This document shows positions 42,488 through 52,089 of a stretch of DNA of 64,000 bases, piece after piece. The notes under the pieces are model-generated. The model was not told where the DNA came from. It saw only the letters and a list, made by a program, of their open reading frames with translations, and did not search any database. The DNA lies in assembly GCF_000834635.1 (NCBI RefSeq), contig NZ_JXQV01000006.1, positions 188,501-252,500 on the forward strand. Reading direction: 5' to 3'. The stretch is from Agrobacterium tumefaciens. Its GTDB lineage: Bacteria; Pseudomonadota; Alphaproteobacteria; Rhizobiales; Rhizobiaceae. The translations under genes and the position numbers were made by a program. The number at the start of each line of letters is the position of its first letter. Positions within the stretch are counted from its first letter, which is position 1.

Positions 42488-44305
42488 ATGTCTTTTGGAT
42501 TGAAATTGCGCCGCAGTGAGGCGTTTCGCAGCGTTTTTCGCTTCTGTTGGGGCCATTGGCGACAGCAACCCGGCCGGGTGGCCTTCATGCTGTGTGCCGT
42601 TCTGTTTTCAACGCTGGCCGATGTTCTGACGCCCATGTTTGCGGGGCGTCTGGTGGACGCCGTCGTCTCCGGTTCGGCAAGCGATGCCGGTGCGTGGAAC
42701 AATGCGATTTCGGCCTTTGGCTGGCTTATGGGGCTTGCCGTTTTGGCCGTGATCCTGCGTCACGCAACGTTTCTAACCATCATCAAATTCACGCTGCGAT
42801 CCATGACGGATATTGCGGCGGGTTCGTTTCACCGTATCCAGCGGTTCTCGTCGGATTGGCATGCCAACAGCTTTGCGGGCTCCACCGTGCGCAAGGTGAC
42901 GCGTGGCATGTGGGCGCTGGATGTACTGAATGACACGGTGTTCGTGGCGCTGTTTCCATCGATTGTCATGCTTGTTGGTACAACCGCACTGATGACATGG
43001 TACTGGCCGATGATGGGCCTCTTGGTGGGTCTTGGCTCGTTGCTCTTCGTCATCATCACCATGTCCATGTCGCTCGGTTTCGTTGCGCCCATGGCAAGCC
43101 TTGCCAATAGCTGGGACACGCGACTGGGCGGTTCGCTGGCCGATGCGGTGACCTGCAATGGCGTGGTGAAAGCCTTCGGCGCGGAGGAGCGTGAGGATGC
43201 ACGGCTGACCCGCGTCATGGGCAAATGGGAGGACCGGACACGGCGGACCTGGGTGCGCGGCACCATCAATGGCACGCTTCAGGCCGGTCTGCTCAGCATC
43301 ATGCGCGCTGGCGTCATCGGTCTGGCCCTTATGTTGTGGGCAAGCGGCAATGCCAATGCGGGCGATATCACCTTCGTGCTCACGTCCTTCTTCATTTTGC
43401 AGGGATATTTGCGTGAAATCGGCATGCATATTCGCAATCTGCAACGGTCGGTGAACGACATGGAAGAGTTGGTCTCGATCCATTCGCAGCCGCTTGGCAT
43501 TGATGACGTGCCGGATGCAAAGGCGCTGCGGATTGATGAGGGCAAGATCGAGTTCGAGCGGGTGAGCTTCCATTACGGCAAGCATCTGGCACCGCTCTAC
43601 AAGGATTTTTCCGTCACCATCAAGCCGGGCGAACGGGTGGGGCTTGTGGGCCATTCCGGTTCTGGCAAGACTACGTTCATCAAGCTCATCCAGCGGCTTC
43701 ATGATGTGAGCGATGGAATGATCCGCATTGACGGGCAGGATATTTCGCAGGTGTCGCAGACATCTCTGCGCCAGCAAATCGCCATCGTGCAGCAGGAGCC
43801 GATCCTGTTTCACCGGTCGCTCGCGGAAAATATTGCCTATGCGAGACCCGATGCGAGCCAGCGGGACATTGAAAACGCGGCTCGGCTGGCCAGCGCCCAT
43901 GGTTTCATCAGCGCCTTGCCCAAGGGTTATGGCACGCTGGTGGGGGAACGGGGCGTGAAGCTTTCCGGTGGCGAGCGCCAGCGCATTGCCATTGCGCGGG
44001 CATTTCTGGCCGATGCGCCAATCCTCATTCTGGATGAGGCGACATCAAGTCTGGATTCGGAATCGGAAATGCTGATCCAGACCGCGATGGAACGGTTGAT
44101 GCAGGGGCGCACGACGCTTGTGGTCGCGCACCGCCTGTCCACGGTTCGGTCGCTGGACCGGTTGCTGGTGTTCAGCCACGGCAACATTGCGGAAGAGGGG
44201 ACGCATGCCAGCCTCATCCAGAAAAAGGGCGGCATCTATCGCGGGCTGTTCGAGCGTCAGGCGCTGGAACTGACCAAGGGACTTGTGATGGATGTTGCTG
44301 AGTAA
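42488..44305 (+). CDS. ABC exporter with fused membrane and ATPase domains
   Basis: About 605 residues. Six-helix type I exporter membrane domain (about 25-320) followed by one ABC domain: Walker A GHSGSGKTT (near 388), Q-loop VQQEPILF, signature LSGGERQR, Walker B ILILDEAT and H-loop VAHRLSTV are all intact, so a homodimer with two working sites is expected. Substrate unknown; candidates are lipids, peptides or drugs. The ATG at 42488 has GGTGAT 8 bases upstream; GTG 42476 and ATG 42479 are in-frame alternatives. A 13-bp hairpin follows the gene. Confidence 0.88.
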   Translation: MSFGLKLRRSEAFRSVFRFCWGHWRQQPGRVAFMLCAVLFSTLADVLTPMFAGRLVDAVVSGSASDAGAWNNAISAFGWLMGLAVLAVILRHATFLTIIKFTLRSMTDIAAGSFHRIQRFSSDWHANSFAGSTVRKVTRGMWALDVLNDTVFVALFPSIVMLVGTTALMTWYWPMMGLLVGLGSLLFVIITMSMSLGFVAPMASLANSWDTRLGGSLADAVTCNGVVKAFGAEEREDARLTRVMGKWEDRTRRTWVRGTINGTLQAGLLSIMRAGVIGLALMLWASGNANAGDITFVLTSFFILQGYLREIGMHIRNLQRSVNDMEELVSIHSQPLGIDDVPDAKALRIDEGKIEFERVSFHYGKHLAPLYKDFSVTIKPGERVGLVGHSGSGKTTFIKLIQRLHDVSDGMIRIDGQDISQVSQTSLRQQIAIVQQEPILFHRSLAENIAYARPDASQRDIENAARLASAHGFISALPKGYGTLVGERGVKLSGGERQRIAIARAFLADAPILILDEATSSLDSESEMLIQTAMERLMQGRTTLVVAHRLSTVRSLDRLLVFSHGNIAEEGTHASLIQKKGGIYRGLFERQALELTKGLVMDVAE

Positions 44306-44311
44306 GCTTTG

Positions 44312-44343
44312 GTCCACGGCATTCAGATTGGAATGCCGTGGAC
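44312..44343. terminator. 13-bp perfect hairpin between convergent genes
   Basis: GTCCACGGCATTC and its exact complement GAATGCCGTGGAC enclose a 6-base loop in the 47-base gap between the ABC exporter and the LLM oxidoreductase. No T-tract on either side, so it may stabilise or end both transcripts. Confidence 0.5.
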
Positions 44344-44352
44344 TTGGAAGAA

Positions 44353-45375
44353 TTACCGCCAGCCGAGTGCGGGCGCGACATGTTTCAGAATGGAATCGAG
44401 GACATGCACATTGTAATCGACGCCCAGCTGATTGGGGATCGTGAGGAGCAGCGTGTCGGCCTCAGTAATGGCCTCATCCTGCGCCAGTTGCTTGATGAGT
44501 TGCTCCGGCTCTGCCGCATAAGAGCGCCCGAAAACGGCACGTGTTTGCGCATCCAGATAGCCGATGCTGTCGCCATCCTTGCCGCTTCCACCGAAATAGG
44601 ACCGGTCACGGTCATCCATCAGCGCGAAGATGCTGCGGCTGACGGACACACGAGGGGTGCGGGTATGGCCAGCTTCCTTCCATGCCTCACGATAAGCGCG
44701 GATCTGCGCTGCCTGCTGAATGTGGAAGGGCTCGCCGGTCTCGTCGTTCTTCAGCGTCGAGCTTTGCAGGTTCATACCGAGTTTGGCCGCCCAGACGGCT
44801 GTTGCGTTGGAACCGGCACCCCACCAGATGCGCTCGCGCAGGCCTTCTGAATGGGGTTCCAGACGCAGCAAGCCGGGCGGGTTGGCAAACATCGGGCGTG
44901 GATTGGGTTCGGCAAAGCCTTCGCCTTTCAGAACCTCCAGAAAGACTTCCGCATTGTTACGGCCCATATCGGCGTCATCTGCGCCTTCCTTCGGCTGATA
45001 ACCGAAATAGCGCCAGCCTTCGATCACCTGTTCGGGGGAGCCACGGCTGAGGCCAAGTTGCAGGCGACCGTCTGAAATGAGGTCGGCAGCGCCTGCGTCT
45101 TCCGCCATGTAGAGTGGATTTTCATAGCGCATGTCGATGACGCCGGTGCCGATTTCGATTTTGCTGGTGCGTGCGCCGACCGCTGCCAGAAGCGGGAAGG
45201 GCGAGGCAAGCTGGCGGGCGAAATGGTGCACCCGGTAATAAGCGCCATCGACACCGATTTCTTCTGCGGCAACGGCAAGATCGATGGACTGGTGCAGCAC
45301 ATCCTTGGCGGTGCGCGCCTGCGAATAGGCTCCGGGTCCCCAATGGCCGAATGACAGAAAGCCAATCTTCTTCAT
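44353..45375 (-). CDS. LLM class flavin-dependent oxidoreductase
   Basis: 340 residues, luciferase-like monooxygenase fold. Typical segments: IGFLSFGHWGPGAYSQA at the N-terminus, GAYYRVHHFARQLASPFPLLAA, IEIGTGVIDMRYENPLYMAEDA and GRLQLGLSRGSPEQV. These FMN-dependent enzymes oxidise diverse substrates; the reaction here is not known. It lies 88 bases downstream of the betaine-type transporter genes on the same strand and may be read from that operon or from its own promoter. Confidence 0.87.
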   Translation of the reverse strand: MKKIGFLSFGHWGPGAYSQARTAKDVLHQSIDLAVAAEEIGVDGAYYRVHHFARQLASPFPLLAAVGARTSKIEIGTGVIDMRYENPLYMAEDAGAADLISDGRLQLGLSRGSPEQVIEGWRYFGYQPKEGADDADMGRNNAEVFLEVLKGEGFAEPNPRPMFANPPGLLRLEPHSEGLRERIWWGAGSNATAVWAAKLGMNLQSSTLKNDETGEPFHIQQAAQIRAYREAWKEAGHTRTPRVSVSRSIFALMDDRDRSYFGGSGKDGDSIGYLDAQTRAVFGRSYAAEPEQLIKQLAQDEAITEADTLLLTIPNQLGVDYNVHVLDSILKHVAPALGWR

Positions 45376-45463
45376 ATTATCTCACCTGATCTGCATATGT
45401 TTCGTTGCCAGACATATAGTGCGCCGATCAGCGATTGTATCGCCACGATTGTGAACAGTCTGT

Positions 45464-46549
45464 TCAGGCCTTGGCGCGAAGGGTGCCAGCACCATCATGC
45501 GCGGGGTCTTCAACCTGCACACCAACGATGGCGCTGGCGAGCTGACGGAAGGTGACATGGCCGACAATTTCGCCTGAAGCATCGATGACCGTAGCGGTTT
45601 CTTCGCCGCTGCGCGCCAGCATGCCCATCGTGTCTTCGATGCTGGTGCCGACAAGCACTTTGCGGTGGGCGGCAGCAAAGCCCGGCGGGGGTTGAGACAT
45701 GACCGCCTCGACATTGATGACGCGACCCCGGTTCACCTCCTTGACGAAATTGGCGATGTAATCGTCTGCCGGGCGCAGGACGATATCCTGACTGTTGCCC
45801 TGCTGGATGACCTCGCCGTCACGCAGTATGGCGATCTGGTCTCCCAGACGAAGCGCCTCATCCAGATCATGGGTGATGAACACGATGGTCTTTTTGATTT
45901 CTTTCTGGATATCCAGCAGCACGGTCTGCATGTCGGTTCGGATGAGCGGGTCAAGGGCGGAATAGGCCTCGTCCATCAACAGCACGGGCGCATCGTTGGA
46001 GAGGGCGCGCGCCAGCCCCACACGCTGCTGCATGCCGCCGGAAAGCTGGTTGGGAAAGCGGGTTTCGAAACCTTTCAACCCCACCCGCTCCAGCCAGCGC
46101 ATGGCGATATCGACACTTTTTGCCCGCTCCATGCCCTGCACTTCGAGGCCGTAGAGCGTGTTATCCAGCACGTTGCGATGGGGCAGAAGCGCAAATTTCT
46201 GGAAAACCATGGCTGTCTGGTGGCGGCGAAAGGTCCGCAATTCGGTCGCGTTCATCTTGACCACATCCACACCATCGACCAGCACTTCGCCCGCTGTCGG
46301 ATCGATTAGCCGGTTGACGTGGCGGATGAGGGTCGATTTGCCGGAACCGGACAGGCCCATGATGACCTGAATGCAGCCGGAGGGAATGGTGATGTTGATA
46401 TCCCGCAAGCCCAGAACATGCCCGTGCTTTTCGTTGAGCTCGGTTTTTGTCATGCCGGCACTGACGGCGTCGATATGGGCTTGCGGTGAAACGCCGAAAA
46501 TCTTGTAGAGATTTCTGATCGTGATGCCGCCAAAAGCCGTTTCAGCCAT
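45464..46549 (-). CDS. proV: glycine betaine/proline-type ABC transporter ATP-binding protein (ProV/OpuAA family)
   Basis: 361 residues. Walker A GLSGSGKST (65-73), Q-loop VFQKFALLPHR with the family-typical sequence, signature LSGGMQQR, Walker B VLLMDEAYSALDP and H-loop ITHDLDEAL. The N-terminal extension (YKIFG ... ) and C-terminal CBS-like region (about 275-345) match ProV/OpuAA regulators of osmolyte uptake. The ATG at 46549 follows AGGAGATTTCCC and overlaps the permease gene by 8 bases. Energises uptake of betaine, proline or choline. Confidence 0.88.
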   Translation of the reverse strand: MAETAFGGITIRNLYKIFGVSPQAHIDAVSAGMTKTELNEKHGHVLGLRDINITIPSGCIQVIMGLSGSGKSTLIRHVNRLIDPTAGEVLVDGVDVVKMNATELRTFRRHQTAMVFQKFALLPHRNVLDNTLYGLEVQGMERAKSVDIAMRWLERVGLKGFETRFPNQLSGGMQQRVGLARALSNDAPVLLMDEAYSALDPLIRTDMQTVLLDIQKEIKKTIVFITHDLDEALRLGDQIAILRDGEVIQQGNSQDIVLRPADDYIANFVKEVNRGRVINVEAVMSQPPPGFAAAHRKVLVGTSIEDTMGMLARSGEETATVIDASGEIVGHVTFRQLASAIVGVQVEDPAHDGAGTLRAKA

Positions 46550-47429
46550 GGGAAATCTCCTGATGTTTCTGGAGCCTTTTGCCATAGGCCTGGCTGATGC
46601 GATCAAAGATGATGGCGATGCCGACGATGGCGAGGCCATTGAAGATGCCCAGCGTGAAATACTGGTTGGCGATGGCTTTCAGCACCGGTTGGCCCAGCCC
46701 CTGTACGCCGATCATGGAGGCGATGACGACCATGGCGAGCGCCATCATGATGGTCTGGTTGATGCCAGCCATGATGGTGGGAAGGGCGAGCGGAAGCTGC
46801 ACCTTGAACAGCTTTTGCCAGCCAGAAGAGCCGAAAGCATCGGCGGCCTCCAGCACATCGCGGTCCACAAGTCGGATGCCGAGATTGGTGAGCCGGATCA
46901 TCGGCGGAATGGCGTAGATGACGACAGCAATCAGCCCCGGAACGCGGCCAATGCCGAGCAGCATGACGACCGGGATGAGATAGACGAAGCTTGGCATGGT
47001 CTGCATCACATCCAGTATGGGATTGACCACGCGCTGGAAGCGGTTGGAATGGGACATGGCAATGCCGATGGGCAGGCCGATGGCAATGGACAGAACGGTG
47101 CAGACGAAGATCATCGAAATGGTCCGCATCGTATCCATCCACATGTCGAAATAGCCTATGGCCAGAAGCGTGAAGAGACAGCCCGCGACGATTTTGAGGC
47201 TGCGACTGCCAGCCCATGCGATGCCTAAAATGATGAGGATGATGACCGGCCACGGCGTTTGCGTCATGAAACGCTCGGCCCAGATCAGGAATTGTTGCAG
47301 CGGTGAAAAGAAGCCTTCGATGCTGCCGCCCCAGGCGCGGGTGAACTCGCGAAAGCCATCATCGATCATCTTTTTCAGATTTCGAAGCGTTTCGTCATCC
47401 ATATGCGGAAACTTGTAAAACCAGTCCAT
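46542..47429 (-). CDS. proW: glycine betaine/proline-type ABC transporter permease (ProW family)
   Basis: About 295 residues. Several membrane helices with the BPD-type permease loop EAADAFGSSGWQKLFKVQLPLALP (read in two parts, near 195-218) that docks on the ATPase. ProW landmarks: IGLPIGIAMSHS, LDVMQTMPSFVYLIPVVML and IPPMIRLTNLGIR. The ATG at 47429 is preceded by GGGGAAAGGC; nine codons further upstream remain open but lack this. Sits between the binding-protein and ATPase genes. Confidence 0.9.
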   Translation of the reverse strand: MDWFYKFPHMDDETLRNLKKMIDDGFREFTRAWGGSIEGFFSPLQQFLIWAERFMTQTPWPVIILIILGIAWAGSRSLKIVAGCLFTLLAIGYFDMWMDTMRTISMIFVCTVLSIAIGLPIGIAMSHSNRFQRVVNPILDVMQTMPSFVYLIPVVMLLGIGRVPGLIAVVIYAIPPMIRLTNLGIRLVDRDVLEAADAFGSSGWQKLFKVQLPLALPTIMAGINQTIMMALAMVVIASMIGVQGLGQPVLKAIANQYFTLGIFNGLAIVGIAIIFDRISQAYGKRLQKHQEISHG

Positions 47430-47451
47430 GCCTTTCCCCTGTGATCGCGGT

Positions 47452-47482
47452 GACATGCGACGGGGTTCGCCCGCCGCATGTC
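47452..47482 (-). promoter_or_regulatory. intercistronic stem-loop after the betaine-type binding-protein gene
   Basis: On the minus strand GACATGCG/CGCATGTC extends inward through a G-U and four further pairs to about 13 bp. It starts 44 bases after the binding-protein stop codon and ends 23 bases before the permease ATG. No T-tract. Confidence 0.55.
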
Positions 47483-47525
47483 CATTTGCGTGGCTACCGG
47501 AATGTTCAGGCAGCAGGGAAAGCCA

Positions 47526-48527
47526 TCAGAGAGAGGCCTTGATTTTTTCGGCTGCGGCTGGAGACACCCATTTCGTCCAGATATCGGGGCTTTCCTTCAG
47601 GAAGTGCTTGGCGCTGTCTTCGCCCGTGGCCTGGTTGTCCGTCATCCATGCCATCAGCTTGTTGACGGTGGCGTTGCTCCACTGGCGCTTGTTGAGGTAA
47701 TCCATGATTTCAGGCCCGGCCTTTTCTGAAAAAGGCTTGGCAACCAGTGTCACGACCTTGTCCACCGGCCATGCGTTTGGCTTGGGGTCCGGGCAATCGG
47801 CGACCGTGTTGCAGCGTTTCCATTCGGCGGCATCAGCGGCAACGCCGGGCTCAAGCTTGACCATTTCATATTTGCCGAGAAGGGCCGTTGGCGACCAGTA
47901 ATAGCCGACCCATGGCTGCTTGCGCTCATAAGCCTTGGCGATGGAGCCATCCAGACCGGCAGAAGAGCCGCTATCGACGAGCGTAAAGCCAGCTTTTTCA
48001 GCTCCGTATGCCTTGAAAAGCTGGCCTGTGACAACCGTGCCGCCCCAGCCCTGCGGGCCGTTGACGATGGCGCCCTTATCCGGATTTTCCGCATTCGGGA
48101 AAAGCTTCGGGTTCTTCATGAGGTCGCCGATGGTCTTTATCTCGGGGTGGGCATCGGCCACGTATTTGGGTATCCACCAGCCCTGAATGCCGCCATCCGG
48201 CAGGGCTGTTGCGGCCACCACGAGCTTGCCTTCGTCCACGCCGCGCTTGACGACCTCAGGCAGCGTATCCGCCCAGGCTTCCGGGGCAATATCCGGCTGG
48301 CCCTTTTCGACCATGGAGGTGATGGTTGGCACGGTATCACCAATGGTGATCTCGGCGCTGCAACCATAGCCTTCATTGAGAATGATCTTATCGATGGCGG
48401 AGAGCACTTCGGCGCTCTGCCAGTTCATGCTGGCGATGGTTGGGCTTCCGCAATTGGCAGCATTGGCTGCCGCCGCGCCTCCCAGCAAACCAAACACCAG
48501 ACAGGTTGATGCAAGCAATGACTTCAT
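47526..48527 (-). CDS. proX: glycine betaine/proline-type solute-binding protein (OpuAC/ProX family)
   Basis: 333 residues. A Sec signal peptide (about 1-23, ending ANA) and an OpuAC domain starting with SPTIASMNWQSAEVLSAID. The GYGCSAEITIGDT and PDIAPEAWADTL segments are typical of the betaine-binding fold, and the many Trp residues (QGWWIPK, PWVGYYWSP) could form the aromatic cage for a quaternary ammonium ligand. It differs clearly from choline-specific ChoX of Sinorhizobium. First gene of the proXWV-like operon, divergent from the aldolase gene. Confidence 0.85.
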   Translation of the reverse strand: MKSLLASTCLVFGLLGGAAAANAANCGSPTIASMNWQSAEVLSAIDKIILNEGYGCSAEITIGDTVPTITSMVEKGQPDIAPEAWADTLPEVVKRGVDEGKLVVAATALPDGGIQGWWIPKYVADAHPEIKTIGDLMKNPKLFPNAENPDKGAIVNGPQGWGGTVVTGQLFKAYGAEKAGFTLVDSGSSAGLDGSIAKAYERKQPWVGYYWSPTALLGKYEMVKLEPGVAADAAEWKRCNTVADCPDPKPNAWPVDKVVTLVAKPFSEKAGPEIMDYLNKRQWSNATVNKLMAWMTDNQATGEDSAKHFLKESPDIWTKWVSPAAAEKIKASL

Positions 48528-48876
48528 ATCCGTTCCCTTTATTCGCGACGCTTATAAAGAGGCAAGCCTGCCGCTTGGGGTTGCCCCTGTCTTTGTCTTT
48601 GCAAAGTTGAGCGGATGATGGCGCGAAGCCCCGTGCGAACCTGCGCAAAATGCGACGGGGAGTTACCCAAGCACGACAGTGTGAGGCATTTTAAACTTTA
48701 GGTAACTTTTTGAGCATTTGGCGATCAGCACAACAGGATCACGCACTCTTTGCTGACGGATGTCAAAAAAAAGCTGGATAGTTGATTTTCCCATGCCAAT
48801 AATGGGAGTTGTCCGGAAAGGGCAGGATGGCGTTGAGGGATGTCGTCCGCAAGAGAACTCGTTTGGGGGAAACACC
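48528..48876. other. 349-bp divergent promoter region
   Basis: Lies between the betaine-type operon and the aldolase gene. A short inverted repeat CCCAT/ATGGG occurs at 48790-48806 in the probable aldolase leader. No recognised operator or small gene was found. Confidence 0.45.
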
Positions 48877-49941
48877 TTGGCTCGAATTACGCTTCGTCAA
48901 TTGCTCGATCATGCGGCAGAACACGGTTATGGCGTGCCTGCTTTCAACATCAACAATATGGAGCAGGCGCTGGCCATTATGGATGCAGCGGATGCGACCA
49001 ACTCTCCCGTCATCATGCAGGCATCACGCGGCGCACGTGCCTATGCAAACGACATCATGCTCAAGCACATGATGGATGCCGTTGTGGAAATTTACCCACA
49101 CATTCCCGTCTGCGTGCATCTGGACCATGGCAATGAGCCCGCCAGCTGCATGACCGCCATGCAGGCCGGTTTCACATCCGTGATGATGGACGGTTCACTG
49201 AAGGCCGATGGTAAGACGCCTGGAGACTGGGACTATAATGTGGGCGTGACCCGCGAGGTGACGACGACAGCGCATTATGGCGGCATCTCCGTGGAAGGCG
49301 AACTGGGTGTTCTGGGCTCGCTGGAAACTGGTATGGGCGAAGCCGAAGACGGCCACGGTGCCGAAGGCGTACTTTCGCACGACCAGTTGCTGACCGACCC
49401 CGACGAAGCGGTAAAGTTCGTGCGCGAAACCAAGGTGGATGCGCTGGCCGTTGCCATGGGCACTAGCCACGGCGCTTACAAATTTACCCGCCGTCCTGAT
49501 GGTTCGGTTCTGGCGATGAATGTGATCGAGGCGATCCACCACAAGTTGCCCAACACGCATCTCGTCATGCACGGCTCATCGACGGTGCCGCAGGATTTGC
49601 AGGATATCATCAATGCCTATGGCGGCGCCATCAAGCCGACCTGGGGCGTTCCCATCGAGGAAATCCAGCGCGGCATCAAGAACGGCGTGCGCAAGATCAA
49701 CATTGATACGGACTGCCGCATGGCCATTACGGGCCAGATCCGTAAGGTTCTGGCGGAAGACCCGGCGGAATTCGATCTGCGCAAATATTTAAAGCCCGCC
49801 CGTGATGCGATGACCAAGCTCTGCAAGGAGCGGTTTGAACTGTTCTGGACTGCAGGTCAGGCCTCGAAGATCACGCCGCTGCCGCTGCGGGAAATGGCGA
49901 AGCGTTATGCGTCCGGTTCGCTGGATCCGGTGATTTCGTGA
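48877..49941 (+). CDS. fba: class II fructose-bisphosphate aldolase (Calvin-cycle type)
   Basis: 354 residues when started at the TTG at 48877, matching the usual length of this group and its N-terminus (M)[23 protein letters not shown], given here in part. Zinc ligands lie in [11 protein letters not shown] and HGSSTVPQ; the catalytic Glu/Asp and phosphate-binding residues are in [12 protein letters not shown] and [11 protein letters not shown]. It interconverts fructose 1,6-bisphosphate with two triose phosphates. GGGGGA lies 7 bases before the TTG; the frame runs 39 codons further upstream with no family similarity. A rare start codon in a central gene may limit its translation. Confidence 0.92.
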   Translation: MARITLRQLLDHAAEHGYGVPAFNINNMEQALAIMDAADATNSPVIMQASRGARAYANDIMLKHMMDAVVEIYPHIPVCVHLDHGNEPASCMTAMQAGFTSVMMDGSLKADGKTPGDWDYNVGVTREVTTTAHYGGISVEGELGVLGSLETGMGEAEDGHGAEGVLSHDQLLTDPDEAVKFVRETKVDALAVAMGTSHGAYKFTRRPDGSVLAMNVIEAIHHKLPNTHLVMHGSSTVPQDLQDIINAYGGAIKPTWGVPIEEIQRGIKNGVRKINIDTDCRMAITGQIRKVLAEDPAEFDLRKYLKPARDAMTKLCKERFELFWTAGQASKITPLPLREMAKRYASGSLDPVIS

Positions 49942-49986
49942 GTTTTTGATAGGGCGCGCACCGCTACGCGGTGACTCCTTGGAGGC

Positions 49987-50201
49987 CCATCCCTACCACC
50001 GTCATCCTCGGGCTTGTCCCGAGGATCTAACCACGGCTCGTTGTTTACGGCGGTGGTGGTCTCATGAGACAGATTATGAAAAGCAAAAGCCGGAGGCGAT
50101 GAATTCGCCTTCGGCTTTTGCGTTTCTGAAAGCCCACGTCGAAGTCGCTTGGGCGGCAGTAGACCCTCGGGACAAGCCCGAGGGTGACGGAGGTGGGATG
50201 G
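49987..50201. repeat. 215-bp composite inverted-repeat element (MITE-like)
   Basis: Outer arms of about 42 bases (49987-50029 and 50160-50201) are near-perfect reverse complements centred on CTCGGGCTTGTCCCGAG, each arm being itself a small palindrome. Inside is a 17-bp hairpin, GCAAAAGCCGGAGGCGA (50083-50099) with its complement at 50105-50121 and one G-U. Such elements recur in rhizobial genomes. Confidence 0.7.
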
Positions 50202-50237
50202 ATGGTCGGATGGTGGGGCTGGTGGAGTTGGTCGCAC

Positions 50238-50268
50238 AAAAAAACCGGGGGCAGCGAGCCGCCCCCGG
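50238..50268 (-). terminator. terminator of the glycerol operon
   Basis: On the minus strand an 8-bp GC stem CCGGGGGC/GCCCCCGG is followed directly by TTTTTTT, 20 bases after the glpV stop codon. Textbook rho-independent form. Confidence 0.92.
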
Positions 50269-50288
50269 CATCATTCACTTCAGCAGAC

Positions 50289-52010
50289 TTACTTCTGCCA
50301 GCTCTTGACCAGTTCGTCGTAGTTGACGGTCATCGGCTTTTCTTTTTCGTTGGCGACCTTCATCTGGGGTGCAAGGTTGCCCTTAGAAACGGCGTCCTTG
50401 TTCCAGTATTCGAGGTCGTGTTCTTCAGCGAGTTTCGGTCCAAATTCGCCCTGAACGCCTGCACGTTCCAGACGCTGCAAGACCTTTTCCTGTTCTGCGC
50501 AAAGTGAGTCCATTGCCGCCTGAGCAGTCTTTGCTCCGGAGGATGCATCACCCACTGCCTGCCACCATAGCTGTGCAAGCTTTGGATAATCAGGAACGTT
50601 GGTGCCGGTTGGCGACCACTGAACGCGGGCTGGCGAGCGATAGAACTCGATCAGGCCGCCGAGATCCTTCGCGCGCTTGGTGAAGCTTTCGTGGTTGATC
50701 GAGGATTCGCGGATGAGTGTCAGGCCGACATGGCTTTTCTTCAGATCCACGGTCTTCGAGGTTACGAACTGCGCGTAGAGCCATGCGGCCTTGGCACGAT
50801 CGTCAGGGGTGGATTTCATCAATGTCCAGGAACCCACGTCCTGATAGCCGAGCTTCATGCCGTCCTTCCAATAGACGCCATGCGGGGAGGGGGCCATGCG
50901 CCATTTTGGCGTGCCGTCCTCGTTAACGACAGGCAGGCCCTTCTTGACCGCATCAGCCGTAAACGCCGTGTACCAGAAGATCTGCTGGGCCACTTCGCCC
51001 TGCGCCGGAACCGGGCCGGATTCGGAGAAGTTCATGCCCTGTGCTGCTGGAGGCGCATAAGCCTTCAACCAGTCGAGATATTTCTGGATGGCATAGACCG
51101 AGGCAGGTCCGTTGGTATCACCGCCGCGCGCAACGCAGGAACCGACCGGCTGAGACTTTTCGTTGACCTTGATGCCCCATTCATCGACCGGCAAGCCGTT
51201 TGGCAGGCCCTTGTCGCCGTTGCCAGCCATGGAAAGCCAGGCATCGGTAAAGCGCCATCCGAGTGACGGGTCTTTCTTGCCATAATCCATATGGCCGTAG
51301 ACCTTCTTACCGTTGATTTCACGACCGGTGAAGAATTCGGCGATATCTTCATAGGCAGACCAGTTGACGGGAACGCCGAGGTCATAGCCATATTTGGCCT
51401 TGAAATCCGCCTTGTTCTTTTCGTCGTTGAACCAATCATACCGGAACCAGTAAAGGTTGGCGAACTGCTGGTCAGGCAACTGGTAGAGCTTTCCATCCGG
51501 CGCGGTGGTGAATTTCGTGCCGATGAAATCCTTCAGGTCGAGGCCAGGATTGGTGACGGCCTTGCCTTCATTCGCCATCCAGTCCGTCAGGTTGCGGGCC
51601 TGCTGGTAGCGCCAGTGGGTGCCGATCAAGTCGCTGTCGTTGACGAAAGCGTCATAGATGTTTTCGCCAGACTGCATCTGCGTCTGGAGCTTTTCCACCA
51701 CGTCACCTTCACCGATGAGGTCGTGGGTCAACTTGATGCCGGTGATTTCCGAGAAGGCCTTGGCCAGCACCTTGGATTCATATTCATGCGTGGTCAGCGT
51801 TTCGGAAACGACCTTGATATCCATGCCGGCAAAAGGCTTTGCCGCATCGATGAACCATTGCATTTCCTTTTCCTGTTCAGCCCGGCTCAGGCTGGAGAGA
51901 TCGCCGACTTCCTTGTCCAGGAAGGTCTTGGCCTCGTTCATCCCGGCGTTGGCCACGCCGGTCAGTGCCAGCAGCGCGGCTGCCGTGGTTGCTAATAGAT
52001 GCGCTCGCAT
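50289..52010 (-). CDS. glpV: glycerol ABC transporter solute-binding protein GlpV
   Basis: 573 residues: a signal peptide (1-22, ending GVANA) and a large type 1 extracellular binding domain with many Trp residues (MQWFID, THWRYQQ, LYWFRYDWF). In Rhizobium leguminosarum the orthologous gene belongs to an ABC system required for glycerol use. It is the last gene of the operon, after glpU, and ends at the terminator. The ATG at 52010 is chosen because GGGAGG lies 6 bases before it; an ATG 6 bases upstream overlaps that site. Periplasmic. Confidence 0.88.
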   Translation of the reverse strand: MRAHLLATTAAALLALTGVANAGMNEAKTFLDKEVGDLSSLSRAEQEKEMQWFIDAAKPFAGMDIKVVSETLTTHEYESKVLAKAFSEITGIKLTHDLIGEGDVVEKLQTQMQSGENIYDAFVNDSDLIGTHWRYQQARNLTDWMANEGKAVTNPGLDLKDFIGTKFTTAPDGKLYQLPDQQFANLYWFRYDWFNDEKNKADFKAKYGYDLGVPVNWSAYEDIAEFFTGREINGKKVYGHMDYGKKDPSLGWRFTDAWLSMAGNGDKGLPNGLPVDEWGIKVNEKSQPVGSCVARGGDTNGPASVYAIQKYLDWLKAYAPPAAQGMNFSESGPVPAQGEVAQQIFWYTAFTADAVKKGLPVVNEDGTPKWRMAPSPHGVYWKDGMKLGYQDVGSWTLMKSTPDDRAKAAWLYAQFVTSKTVDLKKSHVGLTLIRESSINHESFTKRAKDLGGLIEFYRSPARVQWSPTGTNVPDYPKLAQLWWQAVGDASSGAKTAQAAMDSLCAEQEKVLQRLERAGVQGEFGPKLAEEHDLEYWNKDAVSKGNLAPQMKVANEKEKPMTVNYDELVKSWQK

Positions 52011-52089
52011 AATCATCCTCCCAATGTTTACGATTGCTTGCAGTCCCATATCCGGGCGGTCCCTCCGCCCGGTATTTCCGTCGGTTGAT

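Larger units (their letters stand above)
49942..50288. other. 347-bp convergent gap holding a palindromic element and a terminator
   Basis: Contains the composite inverted-repeat element at 49987-50201 and the strong terminator at 50238-50268. Short open frames within it are translations of the repeat and are not regarded as genes. Confidence 0.6.

Noticed and set aside
50045-50308. Short open frames in the palindromic element
   Set aside because: They are translations of repeat arms (for example DPRDKPE-like strings) and not independent genes.
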